A model generated the notes under the pieces. That model searched no databases, was not told the DNA's origin, and worked only from the letters and a program-made list of their open reading frames with translations. A program made the position numbers and the translations under genes. Below, one piece after another: positions 43,097-52,318 of a DNA stretch of 64,000 nt; within the stretch, counting starts at the first letter, position 1; the number at the start of each line of letters is the position of its first letter. Location: contig NZ_CAIJDP010000078.1 of assembly GCF_903819435.1 (NCBI RefSeq), forward strand, positions 1 through 64,000, read 5' to 3'. This DNA is from Flavobacterium salmonis (lineage in GTDB: Bacteria; Bacteroidota; Bacteroidia; Flavobacteriales; Flavobacteriaceae).

Positions 43097-44836
43097 ATGG
43101 TAGCTATAAATAAAAATTTCTTTAAAACGACATTATTAGCTATAATTCTTATTATAAGTCTTGTATTAAATCATAATTCTGATTTTTGGATTGGTCGTGA
43201 ATATGTTTATTATCAGCTATTTCTTTTAATAATATTTTCCGCAACCTTATTCACTTTCTCAAAAGAACCATTACAACTTGGCAAGACTGATTTTGCTGTA
43301 TTACTTGTTCTTTTATATTTATCGATTTCAAGAAGTTTGTGTTTAAAGTCAATAAATGAAATTCATGTCATAAGCACGTTTGCGCTCATTATTTATTATA
43401 TATCATTAAAAAAAATTCATTTAAAATATGACGCAATTAATGTATATTATGATTATGTCGTTTTTATTGGGGTGCTGCTTAGTATTTATTGCATAATTCA
43501 ATATAATGGTATTATCGAACGAACAAATTATTATTGGCAAGTAACTGGTAATTTCCCCAATCCGGGACCATTGGGTGGCTTCATCGCTATAATTTTATCA
43601 CTGGCATGTTGTCAATTATCACAAAAAGTCATTCTTAAAAAGCCTTTAAGATTAATACTTTATTTACTTGCCGTTTTTTTAATGGTTTTTGTACTTATAC
43701 TTAGTGCTTCCAGAGCTGCAATGTTAGCTGCAGTTGTCACAATTGTTACTATAATAAGTTATTTTACTTTCAAAAAATGGAAATATTTTAAATACTTTTT
43801 GTTTTCTTCAATACCTCTTCTTTTATTCATTTTTTACAGTAAAGGAACTGATTCTGTTTATGGACGATTACTGATTTGGAAAATTTCCTTTCTTTCATTT
43901 CTAAAAAATCCATTAACTGGTGTTGGTTATAATTTTTTTAATGTTGAATATATTAATTCGCAGGCTGATTATTTTTCTAAAGGTGGTACTACAAAAGAAA
44001 TTCTACTGGCCGGAGCAAATTCACAGGCATTCAACGAATTTTTAAAATTCATTCTTGAAAACGGATTATTAGGAATTATTATAATTGTTATTGCAGGTAT
44101 ATGGATATTTAAATCTAAACAGTCACTACTCATTGATCATAAAGAAGACTTTACCTTAGCATCACTTGCTGTTTATTTATCATTTATTGTTTTTGCCTTC
44201 TTTTCATTTCCACTACAATTTTTTCCTTTCAAATTAATTTTATTGAATCAAATTGCTGTAAGAAATTACAATCCTTTAGATCTTCAAATTAAGGTAAATG
44301 AAAACTTCAAAAAAGCAGTATTTTGTTTAATGGCCGCATCATTAATTCTCCTAATTAATTTTCAATACAAAGGATTTCATGCCTCGAAGAGTGCAAGCGA
44401 ACTAGAATATACTAATCCTGATTCCAGTAAAACTCTTTATGAATATGCAGAAAATAGATTAAATAATGATGGAAACTTTTTATTGCGTTATGGCAATTTT
44501 CTTGAAGATACAGATATTGATACTGCCTTATTTTTATATGAAAAAGCAAAAAAAATAAATAATCTGCCGATACTTTATAGTAAGACAGCAAATCTTTATG
44601 AAAAAAAGCAAAATTATAAAAGTGTAGAAAGCAATCTTTTGAAATTACATTTTATACAGCCTCATTTATTTAAACCCCAGGAAAAATTATTAGAATTCTA
44701 TATCCGAAACGGTAATCTAAAAAATGCCAGATTTTATGCTAATGAAATTTTAAAAACGCCTATAAAAATTAAAAGCAAAGAAGTTTTTCTTATAAAGCTA
44801 AAAGCAAAAAAATATTTAATCCATTCTATTTACTAA
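43097..44836 (+). CDS. O-antigen ligase-like membrane protein with TPR tail
   Basis: 579 residues from ATG 43097; a TTG ten codons upstream is the alternative. It has about 10-12 hydrophobic segments over residues 1-425. A periplasmic loop contains GRLLIWKISFLSFLKNPLTGVG, which fits the Wzy_C/O-antigen-ligase pattern. The C-terminal 150 residues are soluble and TPR-like (ETDIDTALFLYEKAKKINN). Related proteins join glycans to lipid or protein carriers, and in Bacteroidetes some act in protein O-glycosylation or pilin-type modification. It is divergent from an HTH gene. The acceptor is unknown. Confidence 0.78.
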   Translation: MVAINKNFFKTTLLAIILIISLVLNHNSDFWIGREYVYYQLFLLIIFSATLFTFSKEPLQLGKTDFAVLLVLLYLSISRSLCLKSINEIHVISTFALIIYYISLKKIHLKYDAINVYYDYVVFIGVLLSIYCIIQYNGIIERTNYYWQVTGNFPNPGPLGGFIAIILSLACCQLSQKVILKKPLRLILYLLAVFLMVFVLILSASRAAMLAAVVTIVTIISYFTFKKWKYFKYFLFSSIPLLLFIFYSKGTDSVYGRLLIWKISFLSFLKNPLTGVGYNFFNVEYINSQADYFSKGGTTKEILLAGANSQAFNEFLKFILENGLLGIIIIVIAGIWIFKSKQSLLIDHKEDFTLASLAVYLSFIVFAFFSFPLQFFPFKLILLNQIAVRNYNPLDLQIKVNENFKKAVFCLMAASLILLINFQYKGFHASKSASELEYTNPDSSKTLYEYAENRLNNDGNFLLRYGNFLEDTDIDTALFLYEKAKKINNLPILYSKTANLYEKKQNYKSVESNLLKLHFIQPHLFKPQEKLLEFYIRNGNLKNARFYANEILKTPIKIKSKEVFLIKLKAKKYLIHSIY

Positions 44837-44854
44837 TATTTAAACCAATAATCT

Positions 44855-46282
44855 ATGAAAAAACATTTTTATTATGCGATTGCATTCCTTTTATTTTTAA
44901 CCGTATCTTGTGTCAGCGAAAAAATTGAAACACAAGAAACCAATGTCAACTACATTCCTGAAAAGGTTTGGGTATATGATGGGGATAATACTGTGTTGAA
45001 AGGAGTGATTCAGGAATTAAAAACCAGTACACACAGAGCATCATTAGAAAGACGATTATTAAAAAATGAAGTCTTATGGAAAAATGCTGAATTTTTAGTC
45101 ATCGAAGATAAGAAAAGAATCTTAGTGCCTTTTTTAAGTATTGATAAGGAAAATATAATTGGCTTTTTTGCTTTGTATAGGGATGCTAAAGGAAAAATAC
45201 AATATGATATGACTGTTCGCAGTGATGTATTTAACAAAAATGTAAAACTTCCTTTTTGGGATTCTAATATTTGGGTTGGTTATTTTAAAGCGTATGACAG
45301 AACAATATTAGGGAAGAAAAACGGAAATCCCGGAGTTATGCGTAAGGCCATTTCCGCAGAACAATTAAAAGCAATGACATCGCGAACAATATGTTATGAT
45401 ATTCCTTATGAATCATGTATCACTGTAGGAGGTGGTGGTGGAGATTGCGGAGACAGTGGAGAGTCCTGGTCAGATTGCGGTGGTGGAGGAGGTTCATATA
45501 CTGTTTGTACCACCTATTATAATTCTTATTGCTTTGAGGTCCCTGATGACCCTAATCCGGAAAATCCAAATCCTGATCCAAATCCTGATCCAGAGGATCC
45601 GGGTTCTGGTGGTGATGAACAAATTTTTAATTATCTTAATGGAAAAGCAGATTGCCTATTTCAACTTCTAAACACAACTAGCTCAAGTTTTACTAATGCT
45701 ATTAAAAAATTTGATGGTGAGTTTCCTGTCAGTCATTTAACGTTTATTAATAATGAAAATTTACCAACTGGAACCTATGGTGTCACAAATCCTCCTAACA
45801 ATTTTAATATAATTATAGAAATGAGTAATACGCAATTGACCAATATTTCTGATATTGGTGGAGCAATTGCTATTGCACATGAAATAGTTCATGCTGAAAT
45901 TTTTAGAAAGCTCTTATCTGCTGCGCAAAAAGGTGACTTAAATACAAACCAACATACAACTCAAGAAAACATTAATTTTGTTAACTCTTTAAGGAATAAT
46001 TTTCCTGGCTTATATGATTATTATTATGACAGATATCATCCAACATGGAATCATGATTTAATGGCTCAGCATTATCGTTCTACTATTGCAGATATAGCCC
46101 AAGAATTTGATAATAGTACTTTTTCTAGACAAGTCTACGAAGATTTAGCTTGGGCTGGTTTGAGAACACTAGAAGGGAATGTAAACTCTGTCGCATGGGA
46201 TAATTTGAGTACTGTTGAGCAACAAAGAATATTATCAAATTTAACAAACATATTTCACAATGGAACTTCAAATTGTAATTAA
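44855..46282 (+). CDS. Surface lipoprotein with zinc-metalloprotease-like HExxH motif
   Basis: 475 residues. The signal peptide ends in a lipobox (TVSC, lipidated Cys19). Residues about 175-225 form a Cys-Gly-rich segment (GGGGGD, CGDSG, GGGGGS) with several cysteines that may be disulfide-bonded. A Pro-Asn-Asp-rich spacer (PNPDPNPDPED) follows at about 230-250. The C-terminal half contains His342-Glu-Ile-Val-His346, a perfect HExxH zinc motif in AHEIVHAE. It may be a secreted metallopeptidase or toxin-like domain. It is followed with no gap by a small secreted protein. Activity and target are not known. Confidence 0.65.
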   Translation: MKKHFYYAIAFLLFLTVSCVSEKIETQETNVNYIPEKVWVYDGDNTVLKGVIQELKTSTHRASLERRLLKNEVLWKNAEFLVIEDKKRILVPFLSIDKENIIGFFALYRDAKGKIQYDMTVRSDVFNKNVKLPFWDSNIWVGYFKAYDRTILGKKNGNPGVMRKAISAEQLKAMTSRTICYDIPYESCITVGGGGGDCGDSGESWSDCGGGGGSYTVCTTYYNSYCFEVPDDPNPENPNPDPNPDPEDPGSGGDEQIFNYLNGKADCLFQLLNTTSSSFTNAIKKFDGEFPVSHLTFINNENLPTGTYGVTNPPNNFNIIIEMSNTQLTNISDIGGAIAIAHEIVHAEIFRKLLSAAQKGDLNTNQHTTQENINFVNSLRNNFPGLYDYYYDRYHPTWNHDLMAQHYRSTIADIAQEFDNSTFSRQVYEDLAWAGLRTLEGNVNSVAWDNLSTVEQQRILSNLTNIFHNGTSNCN

Positions 46283-46717
46283 ATGAGAAAAATACTTTTA
46301 TTAATGATAATGGTTTCAAATTTTGTTTTTTCACAAAACAAAGACTATTATACACTCGAAAAAAAAGGGAATAAATATCCCAAAATAGTTAGATATGTAT
46401 TTTTAAATAATGGCGATAAAATCATTCAAGATAGAAATATAATTTTTTTTAATATTAAAAATCAAAGATTTAAATACATTAAAAACTATCACAAAACAGA
46501 TACTTGCTCATTTTCTTCATTAAAAAAAATCAAAATAATAACAATCGATCAATTAATTAAAGATGAATATAAGGAGCATTTAAAGAGAACCAAAGAAAAT
46601 AACTTAAAAATTCCTGCTCCATTAAATCATTATAACTCTAAAGTTTTTATAATAGAAAAAGTATCCTCAGAAAAAATTATTAAATATGAAGTTGAGTGGA
46701 TTTACTCTATTGATTAA
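46283..46717 (+). CDS. Small secreted protein next to the metalloprotease-like lipoprotein
   Basis: 144 residues. It starts one base after the preceding stop, with a signal peptide (MRKILLLMIMVSNFVFSQ). The mature protein is very basic and beta-rich, without catalytic motifs. The zero spacing and export signal make it a natural partner of the HExxH lipoprotein, possibly an inhibitor, immunity factor or accessory chain. This partner role is inferred only from position. The gene is followed by a terminator hairpin. Confidence 0.6.
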   Translation: MRKILLLMIMVSNFVFSQNKDYYTLEKKGNKYPKIVRYVFLNNGDKIIQDRNIIFFNIKNQRFKYIKNYHKTDTCSFSSLKKIKIITIDQLIKDEYKEHLKRTKENNLKIPAPLNHYNSKVFIIEKVSSEKIIKYEVEWIYSID

Positions 46718-46784
46718 AAATTATTATAAAATAAAACTTGAAGAATTTTTTAAATATAATACTTAAGATATAAAGAAGATGAAA

Positions 46785-46810
46785 GTCCAAACTTAGGTTT
46801 GGTGCTTTTA
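46785..46810 (+). terminator. Terminator after the first accessory gene pair
   Basis: CCAAAC-TTAG-GTTTGG forms a 6-base stem followed by a short T run after TGC. It closely resembles the terminator at 48158, and both are followed by a related ATTATAGA...CCTATTAA stretch. Confidence 0.65.
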
Positions 46811-46888
46811 TTCGTTAATCATTCATAAAAAGATTATAGATTTCCTATTAAGCACAATATCAAATTTCAACACCTTGTTATTAATATC

Positions 46889-47435
46889 ATGAATAAAAAA
46901 ATTTATATCTTTTTATCTGCCTTATTATTTTCTTGTTCTATACAAAAAGATAATAATAATAAAATATATCCAATCAAAACTTCAACAGAATCCAGAGGAT
47001 TATGGTAAAGATGTGGATGGTAATTGCACATTTATTAACAAAAACAAATTATGTGGAACATATAAATTCAAAACTATTGGCAATGGATATGTAGTAAACA
47101 TAGCTGGTTTAGGGTTTACTGCTAATAGCCCAAGTGGCGATAGAGTTATCGCAGAATTAGGAGTAGTTTGCGTTACCATTCCAAAATATAATTTCCCAAT
47201 TGCACAATCTTCAGCTAAGTTTAATGCTGCCTGGACTAGTACAATGAATGAAGTAATGACTTATTTAAATAACACTACTGGAATTGTTAATCCAACTCCA
47301 ACAGTTCTTAAGGGCCTTATAAAAGAATTTTTAACTAATAATTTAAATTATGTTTCAGGTTTTGGTTCAGGAGTATCTATTAATACAGGAGGCTGTAATG
47401 GTGTTCCATATTCAAATGCTGTTTATTGCCAATAA
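46889..47435 (+). pseudogene. Frameshifted small lipoprotein gene
   Basis: An ATG at 46889 opens a lipoprotein signal (lipobox LFSC) but runs into a stop at 47006-47008 after 39 codons. A different frame, open well upstream of 47013 but without a usual start, continues as NPEDYGKDVDGNCTF... to a stop at 47435, giving about 140 residues of a soluble protein with several cysteines. The natural protein is most simply both parts joined by a +1 shift near 46989-46995. It may be a disrupted gene, a sequence error, or a real frameshift site. The downstream piece from GTG 47013 is the alternative gene model. The family is not recognised. Confidence 0.5.
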
Positions 47436-47438
47436 TAT

Positions 47439-48146
47439 ATGATTATGTTTGAAAAAAATCTAAAAATCGATTTCGATAATCTTTTGCCAGAATATCCTAA
47501 AGTTTCCCATTGTATAAAAAAGTATTATCCCATAGGGATAACAAGGGAAAACAAAGATTATTTTGATTATTCTGGTATTAAAGAATTAAATGCAATTATT
47601 GAAAAAAACATTCTAGACGATGATTATTATAAGAAAGAATGGGACGAAGGATTTATAAATGAACTGAAATTAAAATTAAATTTTCAGGATATACGTGGTA
47701 CAACAGCAGGTTTAGTTCCTAACTTTTCAGGAGTTATTACCTTAGAAAAAACTTTGGAGAGTAGAACAGAATTACATTTTTATAAAAGCTTAATAGGAAA
47801 TTATTTTACTATCGAAATTTTAGAAAATATCCATTCTAAAGAAATTTCTCATCCAATTTTTGGTAATAGAAAAATCTGGGCTATTGAAAATATAGTTACT
47901 TCTCCAGTTGGAAAGTATAAGTCATTATTCGAAAGAGTTTATCAATTAATTATTGAGAAATACAATGAAGCGAAATTTCTGCCATACATTTTTGATTTAT
48001 ATAAAGTGAAACTTTTAGATGTTCCATATAAGTCCGATGGAGAGGAAGTAACCATCGCTGGAGCGTTCTTTCAAAAATATTCTTCTTACAATGACTCTAT
48101 TAATATAATTGGAGATATTAAATATAAACTGGATGAATTAAAATAA
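47439..48146 (+). CDS. Cytoplasmic protein of unknown function, companion of the frameshifted lipoprotein
   Basis: 235 residues; a second ATG at 47445 is possible. No signal peptide or membrane segment is present. It is acidic and lysine-rich, with alternating helices and a few strands, and no catalytic motif is seen. It begins 3 bases after the preceding open frame, so it was probably part of a two-gene unit with the now shifted lipoprotein, and it is closed by a strong terminator. In such pairs a cytoplasmic companion may be an immunity-type protein, which here is only a suggestion. Confidence 0.62.
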   Translation: MIMFEKNLKIDFDNLLPEYPKVSHCIKKYYPIGITRENKDYFDYSGIKELNAIIEKNILDDDYYKKEWDEGFINELKLKLNFQDIRGTTAGLVPNFSGVITLEKTLESRTELHFYKSLIGNYFTIEILENIHSKEISHPIFGNRKIWAIENIVTSPVGKYKSLFERVYQLIIEKYNEAKFLPYIFDLYKVKLLDVPYKSDGEEVTIAGAFFQKYSSYNDSINIIGDIKYKLDELK

Positions 48147-48157
48147 TTAATAAAATG

Positions 48158-48186
48158 AGTGCCAAATTTTAGGTTTGGCACTTTTA
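48158..48186 (+). terminator. Terminator after the second accessory gene pair
   Basis: GTGCCAAA (48159-48166) pairs perfectly with TTTGGCAC (48174-48181), followed by TTTT. The loop TTTTAGG matches the first accessory terminator in part. Confidence 0.85.
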
Positions 48187-48266
48187 AAATTATAGAATTT
48201 TACCTATTAACAATAATTATCGTCTCAAATTCAATTCAAAGTTTCATCTAACTTAATTCAAAAACT

Positions 48267-48752
48267 ATGAAACGTATTTTTTTAACATTCATCCTCTTAA
48301 CACTATTCTCTTTTAAAGGAATATGTCAAAATGAAACTATTCAAGGGAATATCTATATTAAATTAATAGATGTTCAAAATCTATTTGATAAATTGTCTGA
48401 TGAACAATTAAAACAAATCAATCACTACATTGATAACCCCAACGCCTCTTTATCAGAAGAAGAAAATAAATTAACCAATCACTACAAATTTTTGTTAGAA
48501 AATAATCTATTAAACAAACCTCATTTTAAATTAAAAACAAATGCTGGGAAAATAATAAATGTATATACTGACGAAACAGAATATTTAAAACTAAAAAATA
48601 AATTAAATGGTTTCGATAAATATGAAGAACAAATAACACTTGCATTTAATGGTGTTAAAAAATCTGATGGCTTTTTTGATGAAGCATTGTATTACGCTAA
48701 TCAAATTACTTCTGTTGAAAAAATAGCCGGAGAAACCGATTGGAAAAAATAA
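48267..48752 (+). CDS. Secreted protein of unknown function
   Basis: 161 residues with a clear signal peptide (MKRIFLTFILLTLFSFKGICQ). The mature part is helical and charged (FDKLSDEQLKQINHYIDNP) and has no recognisable active site. It follows the accessory module and lies 71 bases before the transglutaminase-like gene, so they may be co-transcribed. A periplasmic role is inferred from the signal only; I do not recognise the family. Confidence 0.65.
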   Translation: MKRIFLTFILLTLFSFKGICQNETIQGNIYIKLIDVQNLFDKLSDEQLKQINHYIDNPNASLSEEENKLTNHYKFLLENNLLNKPHFKLKTNAGKIINVYTDETEYLKLKNKLNGFDKYEEQITLAFNGVKKSDGFFDEALYYANQITSVEKIAGETDWKK

Positions 48753-48823
48753 AATTCAAAATTATATTATTCGACATAGATTGCTTTTTTATTAAAAACA
48801 GTCTATGTCATTTTATATTAAAT

Positions 48824-50353
48824 ATGAAATTACATCATTTAATTCTGCTTCTTTTTATAGTAAGAAGCTACGATCATTCTTTTGCTCAAATAAAGAATTC
48901 TTTAAATAAGGCTGGAAATAATGTACAAGAACTAGAAACTGTTATCAAACATTACAAGAAGCAAAGTGATAACGAAAAATTGAAAGCCGCTTATTTTTTA
49001 ATTGCAAACATGGATAAAAAAGGCACCTACATCAATGATTTGGTAGATGATAAAGGAATTTCTGTAGGTTTTAATATTTCCAATTTTAAAAATGAAAACG
49101 AAGAGAAAAAATGGTTAGACTCCGTTACATCCTTCAGAGGAAAACTTCACGAGTATGAAAATTTCTTACCGGATTTAAAACATATTAGTGCTCAATTCCT
49201 AATCAATAATATAGACAGGGCATTTGAAGTAAAACAAAAAAGTCCTTTTTGTAAAGGGATATCCGATGCTGATTTTTATGAATACATTTTACCGTATAGA
49301 GTAGATCTCGAAAAATTAGAATTTTGGAGAGATTCTGTTTTAAATAATTTTTCGAAAGAACAAATAGACTCGATTTACAACTTTTCAACAGTTCTGGCTG
49401 CCACAAACTATGTAGATAAAATATACCAGAAACGATTCAAATTCGGAGAAAGACGTTATTTTAAGGAAAAGAAAGTCAGATCTTATTCTGAGTTAATAAA
49501 AGACAAAGAAGGCAAATGCAATGATATGTGTAATCTTGTTGTTTTAGCATTACGAGCACTCGGAATTCCAAGCGGCTTTGATAGTATCAAGTATAAAAGA
49601 GCCTCGAATGATGTTGGACATGAATGGTGTTTCGTGAAAGATATAAAAACAAATAAAAATTATCAGTTTGATGCCTTGTCCAATAATGGTCCGGGATTCT
49701 TCAATTTACCTTATAAAAATGCACCCAAAGTAGCTCGAAAACAATATGCACTTTTAGCAGATGCTTCTGTAAAAAATGACAAATCTGTAATTCATCCCGA
49801 TTTTTTTGAAAATAATATGCTTGATGTTACATCTGAATATTTTGAAACGACAAATGTGACAATTCAATTAGAAAAGAAATTTCAAGAACCGTTATATCTT
49901 TGCATTTGGCATAAAGGATGGTGGAAACCTGTTGACTATTTTTATAATCCGAATCAAACGAATGCTACATTTAACAATATATCAAAAGATAATTTATATT
50001 GTCTTACAAAGTATCGTTTTTTTACAACTGAACAAGTGAATGAGCCTTTCATAGTCAATAAGTTTGGTGAGATTAAATATTGCAGTTCAAAAGAATTAAA
50101 AAAGCAGGTTTCTTTAAATGAATATCAAAATAAAGAATTAAAAAAGGCAAGCAACAATACCGAGATATTAGATTTTGATAATCAGCAGAAAATTTGTCGA
50201 AAAGTTGCTGAAAAAGATGGAAAAAAGGATGAGTGGCAAAGTTTTTCAGAAGTAAGCATCAAAACAAACACACTTTATTTGCTTGTAGATGATTTCAGTA
50301 AAACACAAAAAGTCTTTATATTAAAAGATGATGGCAGTGTTGATTGGTATTAG
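48824..50353 (+). CDS. Secreted transglutaminase-like protein
   Basis: 509 residues from ATG 48824, which places a signal peptide (KLHHLILLLFIVRSYDHSFAQ) at the start. An earlier in-frame TTG at 48740 overlaps the upstream gene and is unlikely. The transglutaminase-like catalytic set is visible: Cys232 in GKCNDMCNLVV, His266 in GHEWC and Asp283 in YQFDAL. Such proteins can be cysteine proteases or peptide/protein cross-linkers. The N-terminal about 200 residues are helical, and the C-terminal about 200 are beta-rich, suggesting extra binding domains. The substrate is unknown. It converges on the minus-strand permease. Confidence 0.78.
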   Translation: MKLHHLILLLFIVRSYDHSFAQIKNSLNKAGNNVQELETVIKHYKKQSDNEKLKAAYFLIANMDKKGTYINDLVDDKGISVGFNISNFKNENEEKKWLDSVTSFRGKLHEYENFLPDLKHISAQFLINNIDRAFEVKQKSPFCKGISDADFYEYILPYRVDLEKLEFWRDSVLNNFSKEQIDSIYNFSTVLAATNYVDKIYQKRFKFGERRYFKEKKVRSYSELIKDKEGKCNDMCNLVVLALRALGIPSGFDSIKYKRASNDVGHEWCFVKDIKTNKNYQFDALSNNGPGFFNLPYKNAPKVARKQYALLADASVKNDKSVIHPDFFENNMLDVTSEYFETTNVTIQLEKKFQEPLYLCIWHKGWWKPVDYFYNPNQTNATFNNISKDNLYCLTKYRFFTTEQVNEPFIVNKFGEIKYCSSKELKKQVSLNEYQNKELKKASNNTEILDFDNQQKICRKVAEKDGKKDEWQSFSEVSIKTNTLYLLVDDFSKTQKVFILKDDGSVDWY

Positions 50354-50360
50354 AATATAA

Positions 50361-51560
50361 TTAATTCAGTAATTTTTTACTGACACGGCTGCTGGCAATT
50401 AAGGATGCTACAAAACCAAGCGTAATGATGGTTGCCATCACGATAAGTATGTTTTCGAATGAGAAGACCACCGGATATGCCAAGGTTGGCGTAATCATAA
50501 TTAGTTCATATTGCTGCTGCAGCAGTACTAAAATCATACCTAAAAAAAGACCAATTATCCCTCCAAAAACACTTAACAAAGTTCCCTGAAGCAAAAATAT
50601 TTTTCGAAGATGATTAATTTCGGTACCTAAATTAAAAAGGGTTTTTAAGTTTCCTTTCTTTTCTAAAATCATCATAATTAAAGCCCCTACCAAATTAAAA
50701 AGTGCTACAATTATGACCAGCGTAAAAATCAGGTATACAACAATATTTTCTGTGTTGAGCATTTTGTATAAGGACTCATTAAGCTGGGCTCTGTTTTTTA
50801 GCGTAATTTTATTTTTGAAAATGGTCTGGAGTTGAGAGCGTATTGCTTTCTCATCAGCATTTGATTTCAATTTGAATTCGATGCCGGAAATCTGATTCGG
50901 TTTATACATTAATAATTCCTGAGTCAAGCCTAAATCTGCAAAAATATATTTAGAATCCAGTTCTTCACTAATGGAATAAATTCCGACAGGCAGTACATCT
51001 GTTTTATTGAAAGCTTCTTCGGGATTTTCGATTGCTCCTTTTCCTGGTTTTGGCGCAAATACCTGCAACGGATTTTCAAAGTCCAGAATCCCCATAGAAA
51101 AATCCTGTGAAATTCCATATCCAATTACAACCTGATAACTGTCCGGCTTTAGCCATTGACCATTAAAAAGTTTTTTTTTGATATTGTTAACCACAGGATA
51201 AAGGCTGTCAACACCTTTTAAATAAGTAACCTGCTGTTTGTCTTTAAATAAAAACAAAACGCGTTCTTCGATAATTTTGGTGTATGAAGCAACTCCTTCT
51301 ATTTTTTTAATTTGATTTTCCTGAGCAGGCGTAATCAAAAATGACTTTCCGTAGGTGCTGGTCATTTTTAAGTCAGGATCAATTTCATTCGTGAATGAAA
51401 GACTGAAAACTTTCAATCCGCTAAAAACGGATAAAACCACAAACAAAGCCATGGTACCAACAATAATTCCGAGACTGGCAATTAAATTGATGATATTGAT
51501 AGCGTTATTTTTACTGATGCTAAAAAGATAACGTTTGGCTATGTAGAGAGGGAAATTCAA
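50361..51560 (-). CDS. LolC/LolE-type ABC permease (FtsX-like)
   Basis: 399 residues. One N-terminal membrane helix (about 20-45, NIINLIASLGIIVGTMALFVV) is followed by a large periplasmic domain and three C-terminal helices with a conserved EKKGNLKTLFNLG cytoplasmic motif, the MacB/FtsX layout used by LolC/LolE. In the family these release lipoproteins from the inner membrane with an ATPase partner. The cytoplasmic start MNFPLYIAKRYL is typical of this group. It follows rbfA by one base, a common Bacteroidetes arrangement. The ATPase gene is not in this window. Confidence 0.85.
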   Translation of the reverse strand: MNFPLYIAKRYLFSISKNNAINIINLIASLGIIVGTMALFVVLSVFSGLKVFSLSFTNEIDPDLKMTSTYGKSFLITPAQENQIKKIEGVASYTKIIEERVLFLFKDKQQVTYLKGVDSLYPVVNNIKKKLFNGQWLKPDSYQVVIGYGISQDFSMGILDFENPLQVFAPKPGKGAIENPEEAFNKTDVLPVGIYSISEELDSKYIFADLGLTQELLMYKPNQISGIEFKLKSNADEKAIRSQLQTIFKNKITLKNRAQLNESLYKMLNTENIVVYLIFTLVIIVALFNLVGALIMMILEKKGNLKTLFNLGTEINHLRKIFLLQGTLLSVFGGIIGLFLGMILVLLQQQYELIMITPTLAYPVVFSFENILIVMATIITLGFVASLIASSRVSKKLLN

Positions 51561-51561
51561 T

Positions 51562-51954
51562 TTAAGATTTTCTTCTTTTTTCTAAAAGATCACGGTTTTC
51601 AATTGGATTTTCTCTGTTGGCTAAAGCATTGTCAATTTTCTCAATATAGTCTAAAGAGTCGTCGATAAAGAATACCAGATTTGGTACACGTCGCAATTGC
51701 AAACGCACACGCTGAGATAAATCGTGTTTTATTAAAGTTGAATTTGATTTTATTCCTTCTAAAGTTTCTTGTGCTTTCTCTTGTGGAAAAATACTTAAAT
51801 ACACAGTCGCCACAGATAAATCTGTTGTAACACTTACTTTGGATACCGAAATTACTAAATTATTAATTCCGTTTTTTCTCACTTCACCTTGCAAAATATC
51901 AACCAAATCTTTTTGGATGACACCGCCTATTTTTTTCTGTCTGTTTGTTTCCAT
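51562..51954 (-). CDS. rbfA: Ribosome-binding factor A
   Basis: 130 residues with the type II KH fold of RbfA: the start NRQKKIGGVIQKDLVDIL, the conserved DLSVATVYLSIFP and the late PNLVFFIDDSLDYIEKID segment. It binds the free 30S subunit and helps 16S rRNA maturation, which is important in cold growth. It is co-transcribed with the permease downstream. A TATTTTTG -7 element ends just before its ATG, so the transcript is nearly leaderless. Confidence 0.93.
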   Translation of the reverse strand: METNRQKKIGGVIQKDLVDILQGEVRKNGINNLVISVSKVSVTTDLSVATVYLSIFPQEKAQETLEGIKSNSTLIKHDLSQRVRLQLRRVPNLVFFIDDSLDYIEKIDNALANRENPIENRDLLEKRRKS

Positions 51955-51958
51955 ACTA

Positions 51959-51966
51959 CAAAAATA
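51959..51966 (-). promoter_or_regulatory. Promoter -7 element for rbfA
   Basis: On the minus strand TATTTTTG matches TAnnTTTG. It ends 4 bases before the rbfA ATG. A TTG 15 bases further upstream is a weak -33 candidate. Confidence 0.4.
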
Positions 51967-52318
51967 CTATTTTTAATTTCAATCGTATAATTTCATATTC
52001 AACATTCAAATGATTTTTATACGATTAATGCTGCTTTGATCAAATTCTACTATTTGATTCTAAAATTAAAATCTTTTATTTCTGTTAAAAGACATGAAAA
52101 TCATCCGAAATGTTTTTTAGAGAATATCAAATCTCAAAAAAACAAAGCCTTAAAAAAGAAAATTTTCAAAATTAAAACCTCAAAAAACGAATCTGACATA
52201 AATTATAAAATTCACATAAAAAAGAAAACTAATCATATTAAAAAGTTGTATTTTGGATTAAAAAAATGAATAATTTTTATTAAATTACTTAAAATGGCAT
52301 TTATTTAATAATTCAAGT
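51967..52318. other. Intergenic region between rbfA and the ATP-grasp gene
   Basis: About 350 bases. An open frame of 77 codons starts at TTG 52036, but its product is a run of lysines, asparagines and isoleucines from A/T-rich sequence and is not credible. No perfect TAnnTTTG precedes the ATP-grasp gene; TATTTTG near 52248 is incomplete. I see no RNA gene or strong hairpin here. Confidence 0.45.

Noticed and set aside
52036..52269. 77-codon open frame starting with TTG before the ATP-grasp gene
   Set aside because: Composed almost only of Lys, Asn, Ile and Leu from A/T-rich sequence, no domain, TTG start and no coupling to neighbours.
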